Shown here one piece after another: positions 22,801-32,709 of a stretch of 64,000 nt of DNA. The notes below the pieces were generated by a model, which worked only from the letters and a program-made list of their open reading frames with translations, was not told the origin of the DNA and made no database searches. The position numbers and the translations under genes were made by a program. The first letter of the stretch is position 1. Each line of letters opens with the position of its first letter. Source of the DNA: Blasia pusilla (taxonomy: Eukaryota > Marchantiophyta > Marchantiopsida > Blasiales); NCBI GenBank assembly GCA_050084515.1, contig CM114274.1, positions 6,448,001-6,512,000 on the forward strand, given 5' to 3'.

Positions 22801-25775
22801 TCATCCAGCAGATTCTCTCATTGGATAAAAGTTTACACCTGAAACATACCTTTATTATCCCACCCGTTAAAACAAGAACGAAACACTGCCTATAGATATT
22901 GGGCTTACCTGTAGGTCGTTCGCAGCCGCAATGTGCTCCTCTTCCAACAGCTTGATTTGTGTTTTACTCTGCTCACGCAACACTGTCATTTCCATTTCAT
23001 ACTCTTCTCTCAGCGCTCTCATTTGAATTCCATGCTCTTCTCTCAACTCTTTCATTTGCATTTCATACTCTTCTCTCAAAGCTTTCATTTGCATTTCATG
23101 CTCTTGTTCCGACACTTTCCTTTGCATTTCATGCTCTTCCCTTAACATATTCATTTGCACGTCATTCCCCTCTCGCATCCGCTTGATTTGCATTTCATGT
23201 TCTTCTCTCAACACTTTCATCTGTATTTCACACTCTTCTCGCAACACTTTGACTTGCGTTTCACTCTCTTCTCGCAACACCTTCATCTGCGTTTCACTCC
23301 TTTCTCGCATCACCTTTATCTGCTTTACCTTCTCTTCTACCAACTCCTCCTTCTGCCGTTCACTTTCTTCTCGGAAAATCTTCATTTGCTTTTCACTGCA
23401 GCTTGCAGACACACCATTAGCAGACACACCACATGGCACTCGCGTGATCAGGTTGAATACGCGTTGGAACCAAAACACCACACGAGTTTAGCTTATTCAA
23501 AAAGGCATCTTAGCCCCGTTCCAATATATGTCAAGATGGCCTCAGCGCAGTGTATTTCCTGGAATGGATTAAGACATTGATAACTTAGTGAAGACTCTGC
23601 TGTGGTGGTGAAGGGTGTTCGGAGTACACATCCAGTTCAGATCTAGTGTTGTTTCGATTTCTTGTCTCTACATTTTACGATCCCTTCGATCCTCTCTCAC
23701 TCGACGTAAACATAATATTCCGCTACACTTGCACGAAAAAATAAAAATCCAAATGAAATGGAAATTGAGAAAACCTAGTAAGAAAGCATCCAGCAACAAT
23801 GAGGACCCAATCCAACCTAACAAGGTCCTGAGAACCAAAAGCAGACCCTTCGAGGATTTCAAATTACCAATCACGTCAATCATGTTACGCACGAATCATA
23901 AATACCCTACCCTCAAAATAACTTGAAACAACATCATCACCACATAGGCGCGCGCCAAACACTGCTATCATGGGCGTGTGCAAAGCGAAAACCACCCGTG
24001 CTGAAACAAGCAAGAAACGGAAAGAAATTATCTTCTGTTGTAAATGAACTAAGTTCAGAGCGAGCACGAATTTATGGGAGGATATACTCTACAAAGTTTT
24101 CTTCACCAACCCATGGAGCGCCCCAAGAAGTTGGAAACGAATACCGTAGAGGCCACAAACAACGCTTTCGACTTTCAATTTCAATCCATAGAAACTCTCG
24201 ATCTGTCGTAAGAAATGTGCAAGTTGTGCATATCTAGCACCAGTCTGATCCTTCCAGCACTGACTGTCGAGTTTTATTTTCATTTTCTTTGGATGACACA
24301 AGTTGAGGCTGAGGAGGAGGACCTGTAGTATAAACGGTCTTTGAGATCCCGTGCGAGCTTCTGTATCTGTCTCCCTCCAACGCAGGCATTATCAGCTTGC
24401 TGCAAAACAAAACAAGATAAGACACTCACTTAGTGCAATTCATGTAGATCAAGAGCAGCCGCATCCTGGGATCCATTATCAAATACAGGGAAGGATGATC
24501 ATTCGGACCCACGAAACAATGAAAATAGAAAATCCTCACGTTCTACACAAATTGTTCATCTGTTTACCGAGAATTTTGATTGGGACCTGTATAATACGAG
24601 CGTCTTCAAGCTCGGTCTGCCTTGTACCGAAAGCAGGGCATTGGCCCGGTAACCCGTGCTTTCTAGTCCTCGGAAGTTCCTTCAATCGAGAATTTTCCTC
24701 TTTGTAATGCATAAACTGCAGGAGAAAGCCAATTTGACGGGATTCAGAAGGATAAGTTTTCAAATGCACCACTCCTTTACACTTGCTTTGAATCATAGCA
24801 TGGTGGTGTCGGCGCAACTCGAGATTCCTTTTGTTACCATGACAAATAATAGTTTCACGTATCACGGAAACTGCAAAGCGGGTTTCAAAGAAGGCCGACA
24901 GAAGAGACTCCAAGAGTGTTTCTGACATGATTCACATAAACAACGTAGAAAAGAACGAAGAAGAATGCTTTCATTCCACAGAAACCGTAATTTTACTTTC
25001 ATTACTTCCTCACACAATCAAAGTTTTACACCCGAGTCTAATGTTCCTCTCAATCAGAAGTTATAGAGAGGTCAGGTGACGAAAGTAAATATGTTCAAGG
25101 TAGAAGAGATGAACACAGAGAACATGCTCTTCCAAAGTTTTGTGCTGGGCGAACTTAGTAGCAAGGATGGCTGAGGAAAATGAAGTCCGTGCTAAATTTC
25201 CTGTAACTATGTTGGACTCTGAGTTGGATTCGAATCTCTGAAATTGCAAAACTACACGTACTCCCTTCCTCAAACTTGAAAATGAGTGGGTTATCTTCGA
25301 TTTTGTGAGACATCCTTTAAACTTCCCCAAGTTCCACGATTCCTTTGCTGTTAGAGTGTTCATTTTGCAGGGTCTATCATCCCCAACAATAGAATGTTGG
25401 GTTCAGGGTCAGAAAGATTGATAAACCGGACTGAGAAAGGATCAGACCTACAACTCTCTGCGTTGGGGACTTAATCAGAATACGGTTCATGTCAGGAAGA
25501 TTAATCATGACCTTCATGTCAGTGGCTTTCGCTCTTTCGATACTTTCGTCGATGGATAGAAGTTCAGACCGATCATCATCTATGCAACTCGTGTCAATTC
25601 GCGCATCTCCCTGGTTACTTACAGCAAATGTAGGACTAAATTCAGACGCGCCTGATTCGTCAATGTATTGGCCATGGACCTTAGGTGCTCCTCTGGAAGA
25701 ACCAGAACTGCCTCGTCTATAAAGATCTCTAGTTCCTCCAAGGAAATCTGCTACGCGGCTACTAGTCATTGGCAT
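9857..25775 (-). CDS. Multi-exon coiled-coil protein, function unknown
   Basis: A minus-strand gene of about 16 kb assembled from GT-AG splice sites, reading phase and repeat similarity. Exons, 5' to 3': 25623-25775 (candidate start), 24587-24715, 24323-24399, one ending at 24233, 22909-23395, 22573-22670, 22326-22377, then a chain of 54-nt exons down to 14076, then 13685-13741, 10739-10834, 10492-10576, 10079-10138 and 9857-10038 (TGA). From 22909 down to the stop, every junction I could place keeps the frame. The junction between 24233 and 23395 is unresolved, and an exon may be missing between 10.8 and 13.7 kb. The product is rich in Glu, Lys, Arg, Met and Gln and is almost entirely predicted coiled coil, so a filament, tether or scaffold role is plausible. 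I recognise no family. There is no signal peptide or membrane segment in the parts read. Confidence 0.6.
11206..11285 (+). repeat. 40-bp tandem duplication
   Basis: Two near-identical 40-bp units, 11206-11245 and 11246-11285, each starting gcacatgtaaatttctctat and ending near gaacttcagtg. They lie in a presumed intron of the coiled-coil gene. Confidence 0.9.
12155..12196. repeat. 16-bp perfect inverted repeat
   Basis: Arms CATTCTCGTTCGCAGG (12155-12170) and its exact complement (12181-12196), with a 10-nt GC-rich loop. The outer flanks (atcatgac and atgatgat) extend the symmetry imperfectly. It lies in AT-rich intron sequence and could be the tip of a MITE. No target duplication seen. Confidence 0.85.
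13685..14129 (-). CDS. Two distal repeat exons of the coiled-coil gene
   Basis: Exon 14076-14129 (54 nt) encodes EIEKLEESMQDIRGRYNE, the most 3' member of the 18-residue family, with acceptor TGCCAG and donor GTAAG. Exon 13685-13741 (57 nt, acceptor CTGCAG, donor GTAAG) encodes a 19-residue variant, ERSALKEQISLHHQRADIQ. Both are phase 0 at each end. A LINE fragment and about 3 kb of intron separate 14076 from the next exon upstream at 17279. Confidence 0.65.
14386..15418 (+). pseudogene. LINE 3'-end fragment in an intron
   Basis: 5'-truncated non-LTR retrotransposon, opposite in strand to the host gene and inside one of its introns. The frame at 14386-14697 contains ALVIPATLYASEVWGPSPKA, the segment that follows the RT domain in plant L1-type elements. 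It continues after an in-frame TAG (14695-14697) as FGEVPMEIHAVKNLITFLQR. A terminal zinc knuckle, CRFCNSRLIDYEHHYLFHC, sits at about 15,270-15,340, and the frame ends with TGA at 15416. Frameshifts lie between the blocks. Truncation at the 5' side is typical of target-primed insertion. Confidence 0.8.
15412..15450. repeat. 17-bp perfect hairpin at LINE stop codon
   Basis: Arms ATCATGAACCGGAATGG (15412-15428) and its exact complement (15434-15450), loop CAAGA. The left arm overlaps the LINE stop codon. An outer GAATTCATG/CATGAATTC pair extends the symmetry. It may be a 3'-terminal RNA hairpin of the LINE or an unrelated palindromic insertion. Confidence 0.85.
16089..16169 (+). repeat. ~40-bp tandem duplication
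   Basis: Two units (about 16089-16128 and 16129-16169) share tctaaa-aggagag-gcct and gattggt-gtagca, with a few substitutions. Intronic. Confidence 0.75.
16354..16390. repeat. 14-bp inverted repeat
   Basis: GATTGTGGTAAACT (16354-16367) and AGTTAACCACAATC (16377-16390) pair with one mismatch across a 9-nt loop. Intronic; no function assigned. Confidence 0.7.
17279..20154 (-). CDS. Repeat-exon array, subfamily B (54-nt exons)
   Basis: Five 54-nt exons at 20101-20154, 19559-19612, 18365-18418, 17818-17871 and 17279-17332. They encode variants such as EVQRLQSSAQDLRVGYKN, EIELLEGNIQKLQAGHKN, EVQLLDSSLHELRVGHRK and ELKQLESSMKDLRVEHKI. Start-to-start spacing is very regular: 542, 506 (after removing the 688-bp solo-LTR insertion), 547 and 539 bp. 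The donor side of the introns is conserved (four of five read GTGAGGTCTC or a close variant), which means exon plus intron were duplicated together. The copy at 19559-19612 starts with TAA in the expected phase and so cannot be read as it stands. Each exon is symmetric (phase 0-0), so skipping it would keep the frame. Confidence 0.7.
18603..19285 (-). mobile_element. Solo LTR, copy 2 (minus orientation)
   Basis: A 683-bp LTR in inverted orientation relative to 8529-9214 and near-identical to it. On the minus strand it begins TGTTGAAATTTGTTAATATC and ends TCATTTTCTCA. It has a perfect 5-bp duplication, CAAGA (18598-18602 and 19286-19290). It lies in the intron between repeat exons 18365-18418 and 19559-19612, in the same orientation as the host gene. 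An 81-codon open frame in each copy is just LTR sequence, not a gene. Confidence 0.93.
20451..22377 (-). CDS. Repeat-exon array, subfamily A (54-nt exons)
   Basis: Seven exons: 22326-22377 (52 nt; completes a split Lys codon from the exon before) and 54-nt copies at 22001, 21792, 21490, 21022, 20738 and 20451. Encoded units include EIQIRAKRIQEMQVEHKE, EVQLREKRHQDMQLDHKE, EILALEKRAKDIQVEHKE, ELQILGKRLHDMQTERKE and EIHVLGKRIQDMQVEHKE. Acceptors are CTGCAG/CCGCAG-like and donors GTGA/GTAA. Intron sequence just upstream of each exon is also related (plus strand: ctcctgc-gc-a-tga-aa, then a ca-cattaa-gacc block). Spacing is 209-468 bp. An 18-residue period equals 7+11, which is compatible with a continuous coiled coil. 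Confidence 0.75.
22573..22670 (-). CDS. Linker exon before the repeat array
   Basis: A 98-nt exon, acceptor CTGCAG, donor GTACGG, phase 0 in and 2 out. It encodes 32 residues beginning ALSGKMTTCTKVAEEQAKLM and continuing KGQLDTIRKFEE. The split AA|G codon continues exactly into exon 22326-22377. It is helical and charged like its neighbours. Confidence 0.65.
22909..23395 (-). CDS. Long exon with eleven 11-residue repeats
   Basis: A 487-nt exon bounded by acceptor CTGCAG and donor GTAAGC (after AANDLQ). It starts EKQMKIFREESERQKEEL and then carries eleven tandem hendecads at 22936-23298, with consensus (S/H/Y)E(T/M)QMKVLREE. Examples are SETQMKVLREE, CEIQMKVLREE, HEMQMKALREE and SKTQIKLLEEE. 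The period is exact (33 bp per unit) with no indels. Hendecads form straight or slightly right-handed coiled coils. At DNA level this is a diverged 33-bp minisatellite under apparent coding constraint. In frame with the next exon. Confidence 0.8.
24100..24233 (-). CDS. Possible exon of the coiled-coil gene, end uncertain
   Basis: Acceptor GCTAG at 24234-24238. The phase-2 overhang from the exon before completes an Arg codon, and the frame then reads YAQLAHFLRQIESFYGLKLK. The 3' boundary is not resolved: none of the candidate donors gives the phase that exon 22909-23395 needs, so another exon probably lies between. Confidence 0.4.
24323..24715 (-). CDS. Two upstream exons of the coiled-coil gene
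   Basis: Exon 24587-24715 (129 nt, acceptor CTGCAG, donor GTCCCA, weak) reads FMHYKEENSRLKELPRTRKH and continues to RQTELEDARIIQ. Exon 24323-24399 (77 nt, acceptor TTTGCAG, donor GTCCTC, also weak) reads QADNACVGGRQIQKLARDLK and leaves phase 2. The phases agree with each other. Weak donors lower confidence. Confidence 0.5.
25623..25775 (-). CDS. Candidate first coding exon
   Basis: ATG at 25773-25775. The first 51 codons (MPMTSSRVADFLGGTRDLYR, then a Ser/Gly-rich stretch) end at a strong donor, GTAAGT, in phase 0, which is the phase of the downstream repeat exons. The frame stays open past this donor to 25377 (SIDESIERAKATDMKV and so on), so a longer exon is possible. I chose this start because upstream frames on this strand are broken and a strong donor follows. 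Its link to the rest of the gene is inferred. Confidence 0.45.
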
Positions 25776-27060
25776 TTCGTCCGAGGATTTTCAGACAAGT
25801 GAGGCGTGACAGGTTGCAAGATTCACTAACTATGGAGTACGCGCAGATTGTCAAACTATCGTCAACCGGCCACGTCAAATAGGAACGTAATGTGGACCTT
25901 GCGTGCCCTACGGTATCGAACTCTTCTTTAGTTTGAAGCACCAAGAAGCCCTCCGCGTCTCGGAAAGAAATAAAATGCAAATAGAGCCCGAGGCGACGTG
26001 GTGAACATAGACGTCTATGGACACTACATGGAGCTTCACGAGCACGACAACTGAGGGTATAATGAACATCCACAACTTGTGCTGTCCCGCGGCGCCAATT
26101 CATTGACCAGGCTCATTACATAAAACGCGCAAGCTCGAGTGTGATAAGCCAGAGCGGGAATGCGAAGACGTGATAGTCCACATGCTCCCACCCTACGGAG
26201 AGCCTGCAGTTCGATCACACCAAGTGCAAACACCGTAGAAATCAAAGTAACGCGTACGGCCTCGACACTACAAGGAAATCGTGCGAATTCTTCCCAAAAA
26301 AGATGGTTGAAGATGAGGAAAGGTCATCGTTAACGCCGGGAGTAACTCGGAACTGAATCCTTCGTTTCGAGGATCACAGAATATTACGGAATTCCAGCAC
26401 ACCGCGCACTGAGGTTGCTGGCGATCAACACATCGCTTCGATAAATTGTACACAAAGAAAGCGGAACTGATCGCGGATTATGGTTCTCAGATTACCCTAC
26501 GGAATCCACTTAAAACACAACCGATGAAAACCAGGGACCCGAAGAGACGCTCGGAGAAGAAATCGGAGTAGCTTCTCTACGGTCCTACGCAGTGCCAAGC
26601 CTCCTAACACCTACTGTGCACAAGGTCCTAGCATAGTTCCCATGGAAGACATGGATCCTCGGCTGCGTACGAGATTCCCGCCTTTGTTTCAAGTTTCTAG
26701 CCACAGAACGACGCTCCATTTGAATTACAAGTCAGTGATCTGAAGTGACCAAGAACCGAGTTACACAACTCATAGACCATGGAAGCAGCCAATTTCACCG
26801 GATGAGTACCGGAAACTCTCAAAGCTCGAAGGGAGCCCGAGAGAACCTTCCCAGTGGCCCCGGGCCCCCGTCCCACGCACACTCGTCAATCCGTTTGCAA
26901 ATTCGCGCTCGAAATAACACAACGCAAATTTCCGCTCCGTGCAATTTTGGTCATGCATCGTATATTATTGGAAACAAAATTTGAATTTGTGCATAACATT
27001 CATGACCAATAATGTTATGCATAAACTTTTCTTTTCACGAATGACTCCTTAAATACTTTT
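25776..27060. other. Upstream region of the coiled-coil gene
   Basis: Somewhat less AT-rich than the flanks, with no convincing ORF. It probably holds the promoter and 5' leader; no TATA box can be assigned with confidence. A small hairpin (TGCATAACATT at 26990-27000 and its complement at 27011-27021) marks the change to AT-rich repeat DNA. Confidence 0.35.
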
Positions 27061-28489
27061 TTTTTTCCTTTGCATTGCACGGGTACTTTATTAATCTATA
27101 CAATAGAATAGATGGACAATACGGAATTTAAAATATATTTTCAAATTTGTGTTTGACGCTTGTTGAGAGGAAATCCATTTGACACCGCATATCAACAACC
27201 ATGGTCTAATAACACTAAACATGAATGGCAAAAACTAATAGTTAACACAAGGGAAAAACTTGTATCTCCTAGAGAAATACACTACGGAAGTTTATGTGTT
27301 CTAGAACTCTACTATGGTTGAGAGGCATTTTTTTCATGTGTCACGTCTTTTATAGCATATGAATGAGTAGTAGCAAGGTACCTTTGGAGAGGACATAGGA
27401 TAGATGCATAAGGACAAAGATAACCTAGCCAGATGATCATTTGAAATCACATTAAGAAACTTACTATTTCACATAAGCAAAGTTTACTTTACATTTTGAG
27501 AAGTGGCTCATAACCCCCCCCCTATTGCAAGTCAAGAGCCAAGAAGGTAACATGCGAGCGCATGTCATTAAGAAAAAAACTTAGGGAGAGGGAAGGGATA
27601 TACCCAGGGAGAGAAAATTTAGGGATTCATTTTCTCTTTGTCAAACCTCTTTTCATGAGGCAATGAAGTTATGATCCTCCTTGCCTCGTAAATAACCCAA
27701 GCCTCTCACTAGGAGATTTGGTTTGATTTGGCATGAGAAAAACATGGAGAGTGTAAGAAATTTGATATCTCTTGATTTATTGGAGATATTCTGGTATGTG
27801 ATCGTCTATGTGTTGAGATGCCATAAGTAAGTGGCATCTTTTGTTTATGTCTTTGTATATGGTGACAGTAATGTATATATACATGACACGTATTTGCAAC
27901 TACTTTGCAAATCCACTCCATGGAAGCCGTTTGCGAGTCCAATACAAATCCACTCTAGTTTTGACGTTATTTCAAACTTTGTAAATCAAGTGTGAGTAAG
28001 GTGCGAATTACAAGTATCGCAACTTGCGACTTCCAAAAGACATAACATACTTGCAAAAATTCAAACAGTAAGATTTTTAGTATACTCATAAACAACTTTG
28101 TCACATCATAGTTGGTTGATAATTAGAGTTCTACCTTGTCGATGATGTAGGGAGTCAGCGGTTGTCCGTGCATAACTTCGTCTTGAATGATTAGATGTCA
28201 TTGACAACAACTTTTTTGCGTTAGGATTGTGGTTTGAGAGTGGTGCTAGCCGTGTAAGTTTTTTTTACCTTGATTTCAAATGAGACAGATTTTCGTAACC
28301 TAGGGCTTTTGGCTTTGAGTTACTATCACATGTGCTAGCCCACGGAGAGTTTCGATTGAGTTGCAACATATTAGTATAATGTTGACTTGTATGGAGATAA
28401 GTGATCCGCATCAAAAATCCACGACGGAGTGATAGAAGTGGTAATACATGTCGTCAAAAAAGCCCGTAAAGTATTTATTTGGTTTTGAA
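27061..28489. other. AT-rich noncoding stretch
   Basis: No gene recognised. It includes a C9 run near 27,514. Nothing else supportable. Confidence 0.4.
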
Positions 28490-28835
28490 GAAAAAAACTG
28501 ATCGCATAGAATTCAACTTGTAGCATTTCCCATATAGGGTATCTGTAGGCCCCTATTCCTCCTTAGCCAACACATTCCTGATATTAGTATTAGTCACCAT
28601 CATCCCACCATTGATATCTTATCAATTGAAAATTATTGAATATTTTGAGATGGTTGTCACCACCACCACAATTTTTTTGTGCAGCTACCACCATGGCTTG
28701 ACTTCTAGCTACTATGTACAACCTTCAACAGTATCCACCAACCTTCAAAGTTTGGTTATTGACTACCATTGGTCATTATCAATGTCATTGGAAGTAGAGG
28801 AGTCATCTCGTCATTGATCGCTACATACCGACCAA
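28490..28835 (+). repeat. Dispersed repeat, copy 2
   Basis: Second copy of the repeat at 4265-4645, same orientation, with the same block order ending in catctcgtcattga. Noncoding. Confidence 0.7.
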
Positions 28836-29399
28836 TTTTGCATTGGTCGTCCAACTCATATTGGATCGAGTATCGTGTTGTAATGTCGGTAGCCGCAATG
28901 CATTGCTGATTTTTGCATTGTGACGCTTAAGCCAACACCACACCATTTGGATTACGATATTGCGCCACATTGTTGAGCAATATGTTGTTATAGTTGTAGT
29001 CGTACTATGCTATAATTTTTATATCGTACCGCTCATGATCACACCGCATCATTTAGTGGAATTAAGTCACATCAATATCGGGAGTATCATTGATTGGTGA
29101 CTGAGGAGCTTGGTTCTACGACCAAGTTGGGACAATTAGCAATTACCACGGAGCATCGATGTTTTGTTAGGCCCTTGTCCTCTACTTGTGGGGGATTTTT
29201 TAGTGTTATGTGTTTGTCGTAGAGTTTGGTTTGATGTGATGCTATGAGCATTTTTTTATGTATGAGAGTAGGGGGCTTAGGCATGTGTAAGATGTCTAGA
29301 GTAATAATTATTTCATATGTTGATATAAGTTTCATCATTACATGTCAGTCAATGGTGATTTTTCAATGATGGGTTTGAGATAGGAATCTCTTATACTGA

Positions 29400-30120
29400 C
29401 CTATAAGTCACCATTGAATGACACATGTAGAAATTGTATTTATGACTTTGTTATTTTATACATGTGTCATTAAACAGTTAGATAATTACACATGTAAATT
29501 TATCATCAAGTGCGCTTGTGATATGTGGTGGAAATAACTCATGGATAGAGAAGGACTATATCAATTATATTTTGTGACTATACGAGCCATTATATAACTG
29601 CATTAGTCATGTTTATGGTTGTTTGAGTCATGCTATAATAATGTAAGTCACTAAGTGTGAGTAGATGAGTTGTTTTAAATGACTAAAGTATTGATATTAC
29701 CAATCATTTTCACGACTACTTGAGTCATATTTAATTACTTCATTGTATATTTTTGTGAGTATATTAGTTATGTCAAGAACTAGATAAGTTATATAGAATG
29801 ACTACATCAAACACGTTCTTCCTTATATAAGTCATTTACGTAACGATATCTTTCATATTTAAATACTGCATTGGATATTTTTGTGTCAATGACTAGATCA
29901 TCCATATATAATGATTGAATCAAATAGTTTATGGATTTTATTAGTCATTTATACAACTATATGAGTCATATTTAATGATTGTATTGGATGATGTCTTCAC
30001 TAGTTGAGTTAGTCATTGTATGTATTAGTCATTTACACAACAACAGTAGTCATATTTCATTACTATACCACATATCGTGCCGATTGTATTAGCCATTGTT
30101 GTGATTGTATAAGCCAAACA
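29400..30120. repeat. AGTCAT-rich array without termini
   Basis: About 700 bp with many short copies of (T)TAGTCAT / ATGACTA words (for example near 29,606, 29,730, 29,942, 29,964, 30,014, 30,028 and 30,048). They resemble the subterminal repeats at 57.75-58.20 kb and 3.0-3.2 kb. No CACTA terminus is visible at either edge. It may be a degraded subterminal region of another CACTA, next to the small gene at 30.46 kb. Confidence 0.55.
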
Positions 30121-30463
30121 CATAAAAGGGAGTACATGTTTCTACCTTAATATAATGAGACACATGTAGTTGTAAAAACACCCATTGGACAATATAGACA
30201 ATGAGGAATATTGAAGATAAAATTCAAATAATACCATAGTAAGATTTTATGGGTGTGAAGCTAAATTATGATGAACACAAGAAGTATATACAATCAAATC
30301 ATTCTCTAGTTGAAATTACCAAAACATAGAGGATTCATTGTTGGCTAAGTCATAATCTCTATAACATAGAGAACAAAAAGATAAACTAAGTGAAAACATA
30401 ATGTAAAAGAAGGATCTAATGTATTCATTGTTATATCTCTAAAATCTTTGAATGTCACTAAAA

Positions 30464-31109
30464 CTAGAGATTACTAAGATTCAACTCTAGCCAAATAATA
30501 GCAGCTCCTATTGCATCTCCCATTATGGGTTGAGCAAGTTCATCCATCGTGTTTGACTTCCATAGTTGGTAATCAGGTTGCATTGTCTCCTTTAGATCCA
30601 TCATAACCAATCCAAGAGCAATCTTCTTCTCGTGGAACTTGTCTCGCCCACTAAAGCCTGAAAGTACTCCATGATCCAAAATATTTAAGCTAAGCTTTCA
30701 TTGTGTAAGGTACACTTTATCTCCCAATTGCAATTATATACATGCCAATTCAAAACAATAGATTAAATATCAACACAAAGCCATTACGACATTTGATAAA
30801 GTATAATAACCACATTCATTACCTTGGTGAAGCTCCATCCACCTACTTGTGAATTCCTTGAAAAGTTGACAAGCCTTGCTTGGGAGGGCACTAAAGAATG
30901 AGAAAGGAAACATACAAATGCACATATAAGATAGTGTTGTCACATATCTAGAAAGTACACATAAATTTTCCTTGCAAAGAGTGGAAAATTTTAATATTTA
31001 TCCTTTGCTCCTTGTTGTTCAACGCTTTGAGGTCACACTTTAACACACTACCCATACTCCCAACCAACTTAGTGGCAACCGTAACCTTCTTCTTGGGTTT
31101 TGGTAAAGC
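30464..31109 (-). CDS. 3'-terminal exons of an unknown gene
   Basis: Three minus-strand exons fit in splice sites and phase. Exon 30961-31109 reads ALPKPKKKVTVATKLVGSMG, phase 0 in and 2 out, donor GTGTAC. Exon 30823-30890 reads LPSKACQLFKEFTSRWMELH, phase 2 in and 1 out, donor GTAATG. Exon 30464-30657 has acceptor TTTCAG, reads FSGRDKFHEKKIALGLVMMD and ends LELNLSNL-stop. A further open stretch at 31576-31809 (MRVDFDLTFHLSEVESMLDE) may be an upstream exon. No family recognised. The adjacent AGTCAT array suggests a transposon gene, but no transposase motif is visible. Confidence 0.45.
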
Positions 31110-31503
31110 CTACTTGTTTACTATTGCTTCATCTATACAACAAACTAATTGTACACCATAGGATGTTATAACATATTTTTACATTCACTACTTGTGTACA
31201 CAGAAGTATATATATTTGATATTTGTACATATGAGCAAGAAAAAATGGACCAACAAATTCATGGAATAAAACTACAAAGTAGTTGAGAGATGTGTAGTAG
31301 TCACAAACTTGGATTTCTCATTGATGCTTAGATAAGAATTACAAATCTTCTCTTTACCTACATAAGATGATATAGAATAAGGAATTCAAATGCCAATATT
31401 GGTTTTCTGGTCCTACTTCATAAAATATTTGAAGTAAGCTACGATGAAATAAAAAAAGAGAATCTAAGAATTAAGACTTACTTTTGTGGGTTGATGGTTT
31501 GTG

Positions 31504-31635
31504 AATTGGCTCAAAATAGGAAAGAAAAAGTTTGTAACGTGTCAATTGTTGATGTGATATCCACGTACAAATTGTCTACAAGTGCATCAACAATTGACAC
31601 ATTACAAACTTTTTCTTTCCTATTTTGAGCCAATT
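31504..31635. repeat. 51-bp near-perfect inverted repeat
   Basis: Arms 31504-31554 and 31585-31635 pair over 51 bp with one mismatch (aacgtg opposite cacatt) around a 30-nt loop. A transcript from either strand would fold into a long hairpin. It overlaps the end of the open stretch at 31576-31809. Confidence 0.9.
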
Positions 31636-32119
31636 TTGAAACCATTCGCACGAGAACATTAAACTTCTCTTCAAGGCGTTGGTGACTTGCTTGAATATCA
31701 CTCCATTTATTTTATTTCTCTCTATGCCTAATCTCATATCATGCATACCTTCGTCCAACATGCTTTCCACCTCACTTAGGTGGAAAGTGAGATCGAAATC
31801 GACTCTCAATCAAACATATCATGAAGTTATCACCACATAAAAAAAATTTCACCCCCAAATGATGAAACTACTCCATATTCCATAATCATTGCATTGTTTT
31901 TTTCTAAAAATGGTGAATCACTTACCCGTGAAACCCTACTCAAATTTGTATAATGCATGTGTAATAACGATATCTCCTCTCTAGCTTGTTGTATCATGAA
32001 AAGAAACATCCCTTTTTGGAAGTCCATTAAAATCAAATCACACATATACATGATATATTAAAAAAAAATCCATAATGTGAATATATGTGATTATAAATAA
32101 TCATGGTTTCATAGGGATG

Positions 32120-32310
32120 TGTTCTGCGCATACACATCGTTGGTCACATATACACACCATGCAACATCCATCCTCCCAACACATGGGTCAATCCACTCAT
32201 AAATGAAATATACATCGAGACCATACAACAAAGTTAGAGTAAAAATGGTTCTTACGGCCAAAAACTCCACTCTTGAATCTATATTGAAATATCGAGCCAC
32301 ATCCTCCTCC
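32120..32310 (+). repeat. Diverged direct repeat, unit 1
   Basis: Resembles 32,710-32,890 in the same orientation: shared cccaacacatgggtc-atc, ctcataaa and accacacaa/accatacaa. Minus-strand translations also match (IDPCVGRMDVAWCVYVTNDV against IDPCVGKISVVWCVDVTKNT). Function unknown. Confidence 0.6.
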
Positions 32311-32709
32311 TACTATGAGGGAATTCGAACACTAACACTATATTTCCTTCACATACAAGCAAGAGATGTTATCTTAAGGCCCAACATGAGAAATATGGCT
32401 TGTAAAATCCATCTCTTCCTCTCTCATAGCCTTAAAAAGAGCCAAAAGGCTCTTCCCCCCAAAATAGCCATTTCACCGGTAACATGTGTGCAAAGATTAT
32501 TGGATGATCGCTGACTTTGTCAATGAGTCATCTAATTGACTAAGACCAAAATAGGGGAATGTTAAGAAACAACGTTTCCAAACACGACGGACCTATGGCC
32601 AACCTCATCTAACGTAACATATGAGGACAAAGTTACACCCAAACAGCCTCTAGACCCTTGATATCATCGACGCGGTAGAACTCTACCTATCAACTAACTA
32701 AAATGTGCC

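Noticed and set aside
22933-23580. Plus-strand frames of 70-141 codons rich in Phe, His, Leu and Ser
   Set aside because: Antisense shadows of the 33-bp hendecad repeat, which makes all frames open; the minus strand has the splice sites and coiled-coil pattern.
25762-26245. Minus-strand frames at 25762-26103 and 26036-26245 as extra 5' coding exons
   Set aside because: Low-complexity-free but unlike protein, with no supporting splice phase; more likely leader or promoter sequence.
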